Assembly: GCF_964656455.1 (NCBI RefSeq)
Contig: NC_135722.1
Span: forward strand, 50,052,628 to 50,116,627
DNA from: Halichoerus grypus
Taxonomy: Eukaryota > Chordata > Mammalia > Carnivora > Phocidae
DNA: 64,000 nucleotides
Direction: 5' to 3'
Shown here: piece by piece, positions 23,662 to 34,283 of the stretch
How the letters are laid out: each line of letters begins with the position of its first letter
Position numbering within the stretch: the stretch's first letter is position 1
Notes under the pieces: generated by a model
What the model was told of the DNA's origin: nothing
The model's input: only the letters and a program-made list of their open reading frames with translations
Databases searched by the model: none
Made by a program: the position numbers and the translations under genes

Positions 23662-25133
23662 TTTTTTTTTTTATTATGTTCTGTTAGCCAGCATATAGTA
23701 CATCATTAGTTTTTGATGTAGTGTTCAACGATTCATTAGTTGCAGTGCTCATCACAACATGTGCCCTCCTTAATACCCATCACCCAGTTACCCCATCCCC
23801 TCACCCCCTTACCCTTTGTAACCCTCAGTTTGTTTCCCAGAGTCCAGAGTTTCTCATGGTTTACCTCCCTCTTCCTGTTCAGTTTTCCCTCCCTTCCCCT
23901 GTGGTTCTCCGCTCTATTCTTTATGTTCCACATATGAGTGAAACCATATGATAATTGTCCTTCTCTGTTTGACTTATTTTTTTGTATTATGTTATGTTAA
24001 TCACCATACATTACATCATTAGTTTTTTGATGTAGTGTTCCATGATTCATTGTTTGTGTATAACACCCAGTGGTCCATGCAGAACGTGCCCTCTTTAATA
24101 CCCATCACCAGGCTAACCCATCCTCCCACCCCCCTCCCCTCTAGAACCCTCAGTTTGTTTTTCAGAGTCCATCGTCTCTCATGGTTCATCTCCCCCTCTG
24201 ATTTCCCCCCCTTCATTCTTCCCCTCCTGCTATCTTCTTCTTCTTCTTTTTTTTTAACATATAATGTATTATTTCTTTCAGAGGTACAGATCTGTGACTC
24301 AACAGTCTTGCACAATTCACAGTGCTCACCATAGCACATACCCTCCCCAATGTCTATCACCCAGCCATCCTATCCCTCCCACCCCCCACCACTCCAGCAA
24401 CCTTCAGTTTGTTTCCTGAGATTAAGAATTCCTCATATCAGTGAGGTCATATGATAACATGTCTTTCTCTGATTGACTTATTTCGCTCAGCATAACACTC
24501 TCCAGTTCTATCCACGACATTGTAAATGGCAAGATTTTGTTCCTTTTGATGGCTGCATAATATTCCATTGTATATATATATATACCACATCTTTATCCAC
24601 TCATCTGTCGATGGACATCTTGGCTCTTTCCACAGTTTGGCTATTGTGGACATTGCTGTTATAAACATTGGGGTGCACGTACTCCTTCGGATCCCTACAT
24701 TTGTATCTTTGGGGTAAATACCCAGTAGTGCAATTGCTGGATCATATGGTAGCTCTATTTTCAACTTTTTGAGGAACCACCATACTGTCTTCCAGAGTGG
24801 CTGCACCAGCTTGCATTCCCACCAACAGTGTAGGAGCGTTCCCCTTTTTCCACATCCCGGCCAATTTCTGTCGTTTCCTGACGTGTTAATTTTAGCCATT
24901 CTGACTGGTGTGAGGTGATATCTCACTGAGGTTTTGATTTGGATTTCCCTGATGCCCAGTGATGTTGAGCACTTTTTCATGTGTCTGTTGGCCATTTGGA
25001 TGTCTTCTTTGGAAAAATTCTGTTTGACTTATTTCACTCAGCATAACCCTCTCCAGTTCCACCATGTCAATGCAAATGGTGGGTATTCATCCTTTCTGAT
25101 GGCTGAGTAATATTCCATTGTATATTTATTGTG
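23662..25133 (-). mobile_element. Carnivore L1 3' end (outer element), split by a younger L1
   Basis: Left part 23662-23979 is the complement of an L1 3' UTR ('acatcattagtttttgatgt', 'caccctcagtttgtttcc' type). The same element resumes at 25035-25133 with the next L1 3'-region words ('atttcactcagcataaccctctcc', 'taatattccattgta'). The break carries TCTGTTTGACTTATTT on both sides, showing that the intervening kilobase came later. Confidence 0.9.
23980..25018 (-). mobile_element. Younger 5'-truncated L1 nested in an L1
   Basis: About 1.04 kb, complement orientation: the last part of ORF2 (24447-24995, '[19 protein letters not shown]' to '[17 protein letters not shown]' and onward) plus the full 3' UTR and T-rich complement of its poly(A). 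A 16-bp target duplication TCTGTTTGACTTATTT flanks it at 23964-23979 and 25019-25034. ORF2 here is a fragment only (about 180 codons of the C-terminal domain). Confidence 0.94.
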
Positions 25134-28100
25134 CTTTTACATGCATTCCAGCCTCCTTTGAGAGTTTGAACAGTTTTAAAATCATTTTGTGTCAATCTCA
25201 CCAATATTTAAATTGTAGAAGTTGGAATTCTATCATACTATTTTTACATTTACTTATATTCTTTATGTATGTCTTGGGTATGAGTCCTACAAATTACATA
25301 TACACAGTGGGGCTCTATCATATGTGAATTCCATATTTACAAGTTTGCCTGCTCCATAAGATTTATTTGGAACCCCAAATAAATTCACATGGCACTTTAG
25401 CAGTCACTTGCAGACATGCAAAGAGCTGGGAGAAATTTGAGTGGCCCGACAGTCACATTCCCAGAGGCTGAACAAAGCAAGGTTCTGACTTCCAATTTCA
25501 GCTATAAACAAATGTTTTTACATTCCATTTAATGCCAGGTTTTTCTTATTTTTGTGCTTTTTGTTGATTCCACTGTTTAAAATGGTTCTCCACTATAGCC
25601 CTGAAGTGCACCAGAATAAGTAAATATCTTGTTATTTATTTATGGAGTGCATTGGAGTAAAATAACACTTTTCTAGTGTTCCTTAGTGCAAGAAGGTTGT
25701 ACTGTGCTTTATGGAGAAAATAACCATGTTGTATAAACTTCATTCAGGTGTGAGTTATAGCAGTGTTGGTTGTGATTCAAAGTTAATGAATCAAAAATAA
25801 TATACAACCAGACAAAGAAGAGGAAATTTCGTCTATCTCTATATGAAGCCACTCTAGAGAGTACTAAAGTAACATTTGTAGCTTGTGATATAAATATAGA
25901 AAAGATGAAAAAGAGGCTAGATTTGTGGATTCATGAGATGACAACTAATAAAAAAATTGTAGTGGACAACATTGTGGTGAGGTCAGAGGTAATTACAGTT
26001 ATGTCACCCGGGGTCAGAAAAAAAAAAAATCAAACTCTTCTAGGCCAGTGCTGGGTTTTCTAGCACATTTCAAAAGGTAGTGAAGAATATACAATATTAA
26101 ATTTAGAGTCAAAGCAGGTTCTGCTAATTAGGAGGCTGCAGAAGAGTTTTTTAAATGCCTACTAAGTATACAGGAAAAGGCTTATGTAGAAAACAGGCTT
26201 TCAACACTGATGAGACTCACTTGTTGTACACAGATGTTGGTGAATGAAAGACAAGTGGCCTCCAAAGCTCCTGGCTTTTGATCATTTGAAGACTGCACAA
26301 TTAATCATAAGAGCTATGATTAAACTATGATAAGAACTATGTATTAAAGGAGGTGTCTTTTTGCAGAAAAACACACATAAAAAAAAGGTATGTATTGACT
26401 GATTGACAAAAATGTTGTGAGAAAGGCTTGTAGGAAACTTATTCTGCATTTCCCCTAAGAGCAACGGCACCAAATTTTCTAATTCAGTGTCCAAGGTGAG
26501 TTTATAGAACACAGCTACTGAGGATAATGAGAACTGACTATGTTTGTGTGAATACATATATGTGTGTACACACGCACACACACACACACACGTCTGGGGA
26601 CAGGCTTGCCCTTTCTTTCCCCCATGGGAGAACTCAGGGGCTGAGGGAATCTCTCTTGGGGCAGAACGGTGCCAGGTTGGGGGAGTGGAGATGTGGGTAC
26701 AATGAAACTTTTCTTATCCATTTCAATTTTCTTTTCTTGTATGCTCCACTAGGGTCCTGTTATCTCTCATCCAAATTCTGGAACTCTCATAAAGGCCTTT
26801 CCATCCATCAATGCTTGTTAAATCTGTGTTTTTGTATTGGGAGGAGTACTGGGTCCTCCTGTCATCTTGCTGACCTAAACCTCACTCTTCTGCCTTCATT
26901 TCCTTAGAAGCCAAGGACCCCTCATTTTTCTCTCTTTTTGTATCAGAATTAGACACCAGAATCCTCAAAGACTTTGTGTTTTTTACAAAACTGGCTCTAG
27001 GGAATTTTCTGTTAAAAGCTCCTCCCAGGCAAAGAGCAGCACCCTCATAAAGACTGAGCCGGTGAGACAAAACGGAGACAGGATTCCATCCTGGTGTTCA
27101 GTCTGGTGAGTCTTCCCTGTCTCCCAGCTCACAGAGCATCCTTACTTCACAGTGAGGGGTGAAGAGAAAGAAGGGGGTAAGAGGGGAAGAGAGGAGACAT
27201 AAGATAAGTGTGGGGGAAAGAAGACTAAGACTGGTGCTTAGAGAAGGAGTAGGATCATGTTAGGAGAAACCATCTAGTCTTAGTGAAAGCATTTAGATTT
27301 TAGCCTGAATCTATCCAACGTGCATTTTAGGAAAATCAGTCTGCTTGATGATATCTAAGGAATGATGGACAACTAATGTCTTTGGAACATGCTTCAAAGT
27401 ACTTTAAAAATTATCTTTTTAAAACTAACAACAGATTTAAGGTTTTTATTTTTATTACCTCTCCTTTATAGATGAAATGTGCTTGTTATTTACTTTCCTT
27501 TGATTACAGAGTGAATAAGTCATGAAGCTGGGTTTCAGCACAGTTGGTCAGACTATAGAGCTCTTGCTTTTAAGCCCTATAAAGTACTGTGTTGTAATAA
27601 ACCCCCAAATGATCCCATTAGGATGGAGATAAGTGTACAGATTTTAAAGATACTGGAAAAGTAGAATCAGCTATTTTTTTTGTTTTTTTGGCTTTTTAAT
27701 GTGTGAAGGGGAAGAGGGTGCTTTTCAGATTTTTTTCTTCTTTCAAATCTTTTTTTTTTTAGATATAATTGACATAGAATATTATATTAGTTTCAGGTGT
27801 ACAACATGATGTATAATTGCTAAATGATCACCATAGTAAGTCTGGATAATATCCATCACCACACAGCGTTAATCAGATTTTTGATCTAGTCAATTCACTA
27901 AGTGGTAATGATGTAAGACAGACAACTACAGAATTTTGTTGTTCTCTGTCTTCGGAGTATTTCTACTTGGCTATTCATATCACTACCTCTCTACTTACCC
28001 AGCTACTGAGGCCCCATTGTAGGATATAATTATCTGAGTTGAGAAACACACTAATTTATTTTTCCCCACTATTTTATTTTTAAACAAAGAACATAATATC

Positions 28101-28887
28101 ATCTATCCCTATATCAACAATGAAACAGAAATGTAGCCTATTTTTCTCATTTAATAATGAACTCTATACCTATGAGCTAAAGTAATTTTCTTATTTACTG
28201 AGAATCTATTGCGTATGAGTATGATGAAAAAAAGGAAAACATTGCTTTTATAGATTTTAAGACTACTGCGTACATTCCCAATCTTCAGAGATGTTATTGA
28301 GGAATACAAAAACAATTTTTAATGAAAGAATCTGCCATTGGCACTTTACTGATATTGATAAATCAGAAAATTAAGCCCCCATAATTAAATTCTACTTTTT
28401 ATCCTTGCATTGTTCACATCATGCCTTTTTAGAGTATTAACTATTCCATTACCAGGCCAGAACATTATAGAAGAAATACTATTCTTATGGTCATTTCGCA
28501 GTGTCTTCTAGATATAACATCTATTGATTTTAGCTTCCTTTCTTTTCAAATATCTACCATTTTATCCCTAGGACTTCCAGCTTTCCTAGCCCATATTGTA
28601 CTACTCCTTCTAGTACTTGTTTATCATGGACATGACCCTCTTCTTTCTTGGCTTTGCTTCCCATATAACAATATCTGGTATATACCCTAATTGTCTTACT
28701 GAAACTGTGATCATCGTTAGCAGTGCACCCCTAGAATCCTCCAATGATACAAAATGATGAAAAGACACTTATCAGTACAAAACAATTACATGTAGTGAAT
28801 GATCAAATGCTTTGAAAATACTCTAACAAATGCAATAAATAAGGTACATGAAAATATATAACAGTTTGGGTAACTTTGAAAATGATA
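25134..28887. other. Spacer upstream of the OR52E2-like locus
   Basis: Largely unique DNA. It has an (AC)n run at about 26567-26592 and an old antisense L1 3' fragment at about 27757-27890 ('agatataattgacatagaat', 'tagtttcaggtgtacaacat'). A possible first-exon end with donor CTG|GTGAGT (GT at 27106-27107) is considered under findings. No protein-coding frame is supported. Confidence 0.6.
27757..27890 (-). mobile_element. Ancient L1 3' UTR fragment
   Basis: Complement of a mammalian-wide L1 3' UTR: 'ataattgacatagaatatta', 'gtttcaggtgtacaacatga', 'gatcaccatagtaagtctgg' in the expected order. Confidence 0.65.
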
Positions 28888-29090
28888 GATGGCCACCTGG
28901 GTGGCTCAGTAGGTTAAGCTTCTGCCTTCAGCTCAGGTCATGATCCCGGGGTCCTGAGATCAAGCCCCGCATTGGGCTCCCTGTTCAGCGGGGAGCCTGC
29001 TTCTCCCTCTCCCTCTGTTGTTCCCTATGCTTGTGCTCTCCCTATATATCAAATAAGTAAATACAATCTTAAAACAAATAAAAAAGAAAG
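28888..29090 (+). mobile_element. Can-SINE
   Basis: Head altered to GGCCACCTGGGTGGCTC but body and tail typical. The flanking repeat GAAAATGA is short and only partly convincing. Confidence 0.9.
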
Positions 29091-29741
29091 AAAATGAAAA
29101 ATTCAGCTCACTCAGAATATGCCACCTAGTCTTTTCTTCAATATATTTGTCATGTATCTTAAACTCTTAAAATTATGACTGCCTCAGATTTATAATGAAG
29201 ACACTGATAGTTTTTATTCTGATGGATGTCAGTTTAAAAAAGATTATGTGTTTATGTGACTGGTGTGGATGAAGGGAAGCTGTGTCTCTCCGACATGACC
29301 GAGGCATGAATTAGCTTTTCCTTACTATACATTCTCTTTCCATTTCAATTTAATGATTTCCTCTCTAATTTCTTTCTGTACTATTGTAACTATAAGCATT
29401 TGAAGCATTTGGCAAGTGTCTTAAACTATTTTAGGTTCAGATCCATATGTGAAAATATGGTATTATATTTCTCCCCATGTGTTTATAAAGATTAGAGCTA
29501 ATACTTGTACAGGTTCTCACAACATGGAAATAGTACCTTAATGAATGTCAGATCCTGCAGTTTTGACCACATTTACTTCTTCTTTTGTAATAATAATGAA
29601 TGAATGAATGGATTGACTCCAATCCCATAGACTTATATTTAATAGTTTAGACTACATTTAATGAATCTGTGTTCACTGGCATTTGTTTCCCATCTTGTAC
29701 GTTAAAACCTATGTGTTAGCATCTAACCAAATGGAACCAAT
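29091..29741. other. Unassigned spacer
   Basis: AT-rich sequence without a recognisable gene or repeat. Confidence 0.5.
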
Positions 29742-29755
29742 AGAAATAACTATTG

Positions 29756-29952
29756 GGCGCCTGGGTGGCTCAGTTGGTTAAGCGACTGCCTTCGGCTCGG
29801 GTCATGATCCCAGGGTCCTGGGATCGAGTCCCACATCGGGCTCCCGGCTCAGCGGAGAGCCTGCTTCTCCCTCTGACCCTCTCCCCTCTCATGCTGTTTC
29901 TCTCTCGTTCGCTCTCTAATAAATAAATAAAATCTTTAAAAAAAAAAAAAAA
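29756..29952 (+). mobile_element. Can-SINE (left arm of an inverted pair)
   Basis: Target duplication AGAAATAACTATTG / AGAAAGAACTATTG at 29742-29755 and 29953-29966. An antisense copy starts 122 bp downstream. Confidence 0.95.
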
Positions 29953-30074
29953 AGAAAGAACTATTGACAGAGGCTGGCATAGCCCTGTATATATATGCCA
30001 GAATAGAAAATAAATTATGTTGGTGATAGATAGATAGATGGATAGATATGATAGATATATATGATAGAAGGTAA

Positions 30075-30273
30075 ATTTTTTTTAAAGATTTTATTTATTT
30101 ATTTGACAGCGAGAGAGAGACAGCAAGAGAGGGAACACAAGCAGGGGGAGTGGGAGAAGGAGAAGCAGACCTCCTGCCGAGCAGGGAGCCCGATGTGGGG
30201 CTCAATCCCAGGAGCCTTGGATCACAACCCGAGCCAAAGGCAGACGCTTAACGACTGAGCCACCCAGGCGCCC
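30075..30273 (-). mobile_element. Can-SINE (right arm of an inverted pair)
   Basis: Target duplication ATGATAGAAGGTAA at 30061-30074 and 30274-30287. A short GATA-type repeat (about 30026-30066) abuts it on the left. Confidence 0.96.
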
Positions 30274-30639
30274 ATGATAGAAGGTAATTAATGAAGTAGG
30301 TATTAAGGCAAAATCCTAGCATGATACCACTGGCAAGACTATTGCAAATTAAAGAAAAGAAAGAGACTGACAAAGATGAATATATTATGTAAAATGTTTT
30401 ATTCCAATCTACTGCATTACTTCTTTCAAAGCCTTCTTAATTCACTTCTTCATATTGTTCTATATGGATTTCTACTTGTACATTTCTAGTTGTGTGAATT
30501 AACTGAGGAAGAAAATGTACACAATTGTATGTTTTTTTAATTTTTCTTAGGTTTAAAACACTGCAGAGTTTTACCTGGGGTCTTGTAGATTATCGAACAC
30601 ACATCTGTAAGAACATGGACTTATGCAATATCTAGCAGG

Positions 30640-31570
30640 ATGTCCCTTCCCAATGACACCCAGTTTCATCCCTCCTCCTTCTTATTGCTGGGGATCCCAG
30701 GACTGGAAACACTTCACATGTGGATTGGCTTTCCCTTTTGTGCTCTGTACATGATTGCACTCTTAGGAAATCTCACAATTCTGTTTGGGATCCAGGCTGA
30801 GAGCAGCCTACACCAACCTATGTTCTACTTCCTGACCATGGTGCCTACTGTTGATTTGGGTCTGTCCACAGCTACCATCCCCAAGATGCTCGGGATCTTC
30901 TGGTTTAGTCTCAGGGAGATACTCTTTGATGCTTGTCTCACTCAGATGTTTTTTCCACAACTTCACTGGTATGGAGTCAGCCGTCCTGTTGGCAATGGCT
31001 TATGACCACTACGTGGCCATCTGCAACCCACTCCGATACAGCACCACCCTCACCAATAAGGTTGTTTCTGTGATTGGTGTTGCTGTGTTAGTGAGGTCAT
31101 TTATTTCTGTGATTCCATTTGTATTTGTTATTTTGCGATTGCCCTTCTGTGGGAATCGTGTCATTCCCCATACGTATTGTGAACACACGGGTCTTGCTCG
31201 CCTCTCTTGTGCCAGCATCAAGATCAATATCATCTATGGCTTGGGGGCTATTTCAATCCTAGTCTTTGACATCATAGCCATTGCCCTGTCTTATGTTCAG
31301 ATACTCCGTGCTGTTTTCCGTCTTCCCTCCCATGAAGCCCGACTCAAGTCCCTCAGCACATGTGCTTCTCATGTTTGTGTCATCCTTGCCTTCTATACAC
31401 CGGCCCTCTTTTCCTTTATGACACATCGCTTTGGCCGAAGTGTCCCCCGCTATATCCACATGCTCCTGGCCAATCTTTATGTCGTCACGCCACCAATGCT
31501 TAACCTTGTCATATACGGAGTCAGGACCAAGCAGATCTATGACCGTGTGAAGAAAATATTGCAAAAATAA
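30640..31570 (+). pseudogene. OR52E2: OR52E2-like olfactory receptor, single 1-bp frameshift
   Basis: Class I odorant receptor, single coding exon, closest by eye to human OR52E2 (N-terminus '[20 protein letters not shown]' almost as I recall it). From ATG 30640 the frame is good through 'DACLTQMFF' (residue 105), then turns to nonsense and ends at 31003-31005. The next frame takes over at once ('[25 protein letters not shown]') and runs to TAA 31568-31570. The cause is a T run of six (30949-30954) where five would keep the frame; corrected length would be 309 residues. Sequon N5-D-T and the TM6/TM7 motifs ('[11 protein letters not shown]', 'FSFMTHRFG') are present. The DRY Arg is His, and the TM7 'NPxIY' proline is Leu ('LNLVIYGV'), which argues for real decay rather than only an assembly error. 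A strong acceptor (T-rich tract then TTCTTAG, AG at 30549-30550) precedes the coding exon. Confidence 0.92.
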
Positions 31571-32488
31571 AGAATTAAAAATGAATAGCACCTAATGCAT
31601 ATGAGATGGAACTTCTGAGCAGAGAAACGCCTTGTTATATTAAGTAAATGTGCTTGACAATAATGTTGATTTTTTTTTTTTTTTTTGGCTCCATTCTGTA
31701 AATATTTTAATGAATTCAGAGAGTGAAAGCTTAAGTTTGCTGTCCAATTCATATGGTAAGTGATGGTCCATCAAAGTCTTTATATGGGATTTTTAATCTC
31801 TGGTGTCAGTAGATGTAAAGTAGAATTACCAGGTGTGCTGTATTTTTTGTGTGCAAGTGACCCTACATCATTCACGTGGCTTTTTTTGATGATTCTTATT
31901 CCTTTTTATCTCCAGGCCTCCCTGTGTCTGTTTCTCTCTCCTTACTTTGCATCCCCCTCTTATCTCTCCTTTTCTTTTTTTTCTCTTCAGAAATTAGTCA
32001 TTTTCATTCCATTACAAGAACTGTATTGTGATATCCTGTGATTTCATTATAAATACTCTAAACATCCAACATTTTGTCATAGATTAAGTCCAGATTTTGT
32101 ACATGAAGAGAGAGAGAGGAAATGAATGGGGCTACAAAAAGCTTCATCCTAAATTTTTGTGTAGAGTTTGTCAAAAATATATTTAGGTTTTCATAGACCC
32201 AACTCTGATGTACACATAAAGGAAGAAACTGCCTGCAGCCTGGGGATGCTGCTTACTGTCCCCTTTTAGGTTTTATTGGTATTCTAACTTACTTTTAGAC
32301 TCATTTTGTATTTGTTTCCTTTGTCCTGTCTTTACATATATTATTTTCACAATTAAACAGAACTTGAGTATATTCCCGGTTCTAACATTAATATATAAGT
32401 TTCAATGATCCTCAATTTCTTTACTTTCTAAATATAGTCATAGTTTTACGTCAAACATTAAGCATGAAGGCAATCATATAATGCTTCT
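31571..32488. other. Spacer downstream of the OR52E2-like locus
   Basis: Contains a T-run at about 31670-31686 and otherwise unassigned AT-rich sequence. Confidence 0.5.
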
Positions 32489-32504
32489 AAAGTCATCAGC
32501 ATAG

Positions 32505-32686
32505 GGGCGCCAAAGCGTCTGCCTTTGGCTCAGGTCATGATCCCAGGGTCCTGGGATCAAGCCCCGCATCAGGCTCCCTGCTCGGCGGGAAGCCTGCTTC
32601 TCCCTCTCCCATTCCCCCTGCTTGTGTTCCCTCTCTCGCTGTGTCTCTGTCAAATAAATAAATAAACCCTTTAAAAAAATTTTTAA
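32505..32686 (+). mobile_element. Can-SINE lacking its A box
   Basis: Head reads GGGGCGCCAAAGCGTCTGCC: about 17 bp of the usual 'tgggtggctcagtcgtt', which holds the RNA polymerase III A box, are missing. Target duplication AAAGTCATCAGCATAG at 32489-32504 and 32687-32702 is intact. Confidence 0.94.
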
Positions 32687-32850
32687 AAAGTCATCAGCAT
32701 AGTGCCCTGCATGTTTACAGTAAATACAAAATAATTGTTAGCTGTATTACATTATTTATTTATTACATTATTTGTATTACTATGCTTCATTCATTATTCT
32801 TATCCTTGACAACAGTGTTTCTATTAGAGATATTTATGGGTTTTTATTTT

Positions 32851-32882
32851 TTTTAATTTTTTAATGTTATGTTAATCACCAT
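32851..32882 (-). mobile_element. Ultra-short L1 insertion (32 bp)
   Basis: The complement is the very last part of the carnivore L1 3' UTR (ATGGTGATTAACATAAC, as also seen near 59618 and 61175) plus an A-rich tail. The 15-bp sequence ATGGGTTTTTATTTT flanks it exactly at 32836-32850 and 32883-32897. Confidence 0.85.
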
Positions 32883-33057
32883 ATGGGTTTTTATTTTAAT
32901 ACCACCCTCATAGCAAATACCCTAAAGCTGAAGTGACACAAAGTACAATAAGTATCAAATATAATATATACATTATATATGTACATTATATATATAGACA
33001 CACAAGATACTAATGCACAGCTAATTTGTGGACATTTATAAAAACTTGATTGTCTTG

Positions 33058-33274
33058 GGACCCATGGGTGGCTCACTTGGTTAAGCGTCTGCCCTCAGTT
33101 CAGGTCGTGATCCCAAGGGTCTTGGGATCGAGTCCCACATCAGGCTCCTTGCTCAGCAGGGACCTGCTTCTCCCTCTGCCTGCCAATACCCCTGCTTGTG
33201 TGCTCTCTCTCTCTCTCCCTCTCTCTCTCTCTCTCATTCTGATAAATAAATAAATAAATAAAATCTTTAAAAAA
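33058..33274 (+). mobile_element. Can-SINE
   Basis: Target duplication AAAACTTGATTGTCTTG at 33041-33057 and 33275-33291. The CT-rich part is expanded with a long (CT)n stretch. Confidence 0.95.
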
Positions 33275-33291
33275 AAAACTTGATTGTCTTG

Positions 33292-34267
33292 AAGTTATTA
33301 TATAAGGGAAATTTTAAAATGCTCATTTTCCTTACATCCATCACAAATGACATTTGTATTTTTCAAATATATATTTAACAATTACCTCTTAGTCTTTAAA
33401 ACAGGAATTTTTAATTTGGAAATAATTATTTACATCATTTATTCTTCTCTTCCTCCATGTGCAACATGAGGGAACTAATCTCCACCATCTTATGTCATCT
33501 CAGTTCACATTTATTAATCTTACTCATATGTTCCTTTTCCTAACTGTCTGTACCATGATCTCTTGCACCAACCATGTGATAACTCTTCTCTCTGAAGTAC
33601 CTCTATCGCCAGCCGGCTCCTGTCTTCCAGACCAGCGGATTTTATTTCATAAATGTCTCTCAGATATTTTGTTTTCTGTCTCCTATGGTACCATCTTATT
33701 TAGCATTTCTAGTGACCAGCATGTGATGTTAGGACTTTTGCTAAGTTCCCCATGCTAAACATCCTCCTAACTTCAGGTTCCTTATCATAATCAACATCCT
33801 TGGTTTTTGCTTTGCAGAGATATGGCTATTTCTTGATAAACTCCTCTCCGAAGATATTATACCTACTTTCTATGATTTACTACCTTTCTCTCCCCAATCA
33901 CTAAATAGTAATGGCACATCAATTTTCTGGTATTTGAATTTGAATTTTTAAAATCTACTATTCAAATAAAATCTTATTTCAGAAAAAAGGTAAACATTGG
34001 TTCACACTAGAGTGAATTTCTATGTGTCTGTAAATTTAAGGGCAACTTCCCCCACACTGTTGAAAGTGGAGCAATATTCACTTTTCTTGGTTTACTGTGC
34101 ACGTAGGCTCTGTTCTCTTACTCACAGTTTAATATTATAATGACTTGCAAAGAGTGCATTTCATCTTCTCTCCTCCTGGGCCATAAGGAATTTGATCTTA
34201 CTTTATTTATCCACTTACTCACAGTGTGACTCACTCAGCTACTCAATAAATGTATGCTGAATGAATC
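33292..34267. other. Unassigned spacer ending in a MIR tail
   Basis: About 34190-34266 resembles a MIR 3' end ('gctactcaataaatgtatgc', 'tgaatgaatc'); the L1 at 34284 landed in it. The rest shows nothing I can name. Confidence 0.5.
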
Positions 34268-34283
34268 AATCTAAGAAAGGATA

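Noticed and set aside
24019..24360. Gly/Glu/Arg-rich frames (also 59406-59624, 60782-61021, 36103-36309)
   Set aside because: All lie in the purine-rich L1 3' UTR and recur with each L1 copy.
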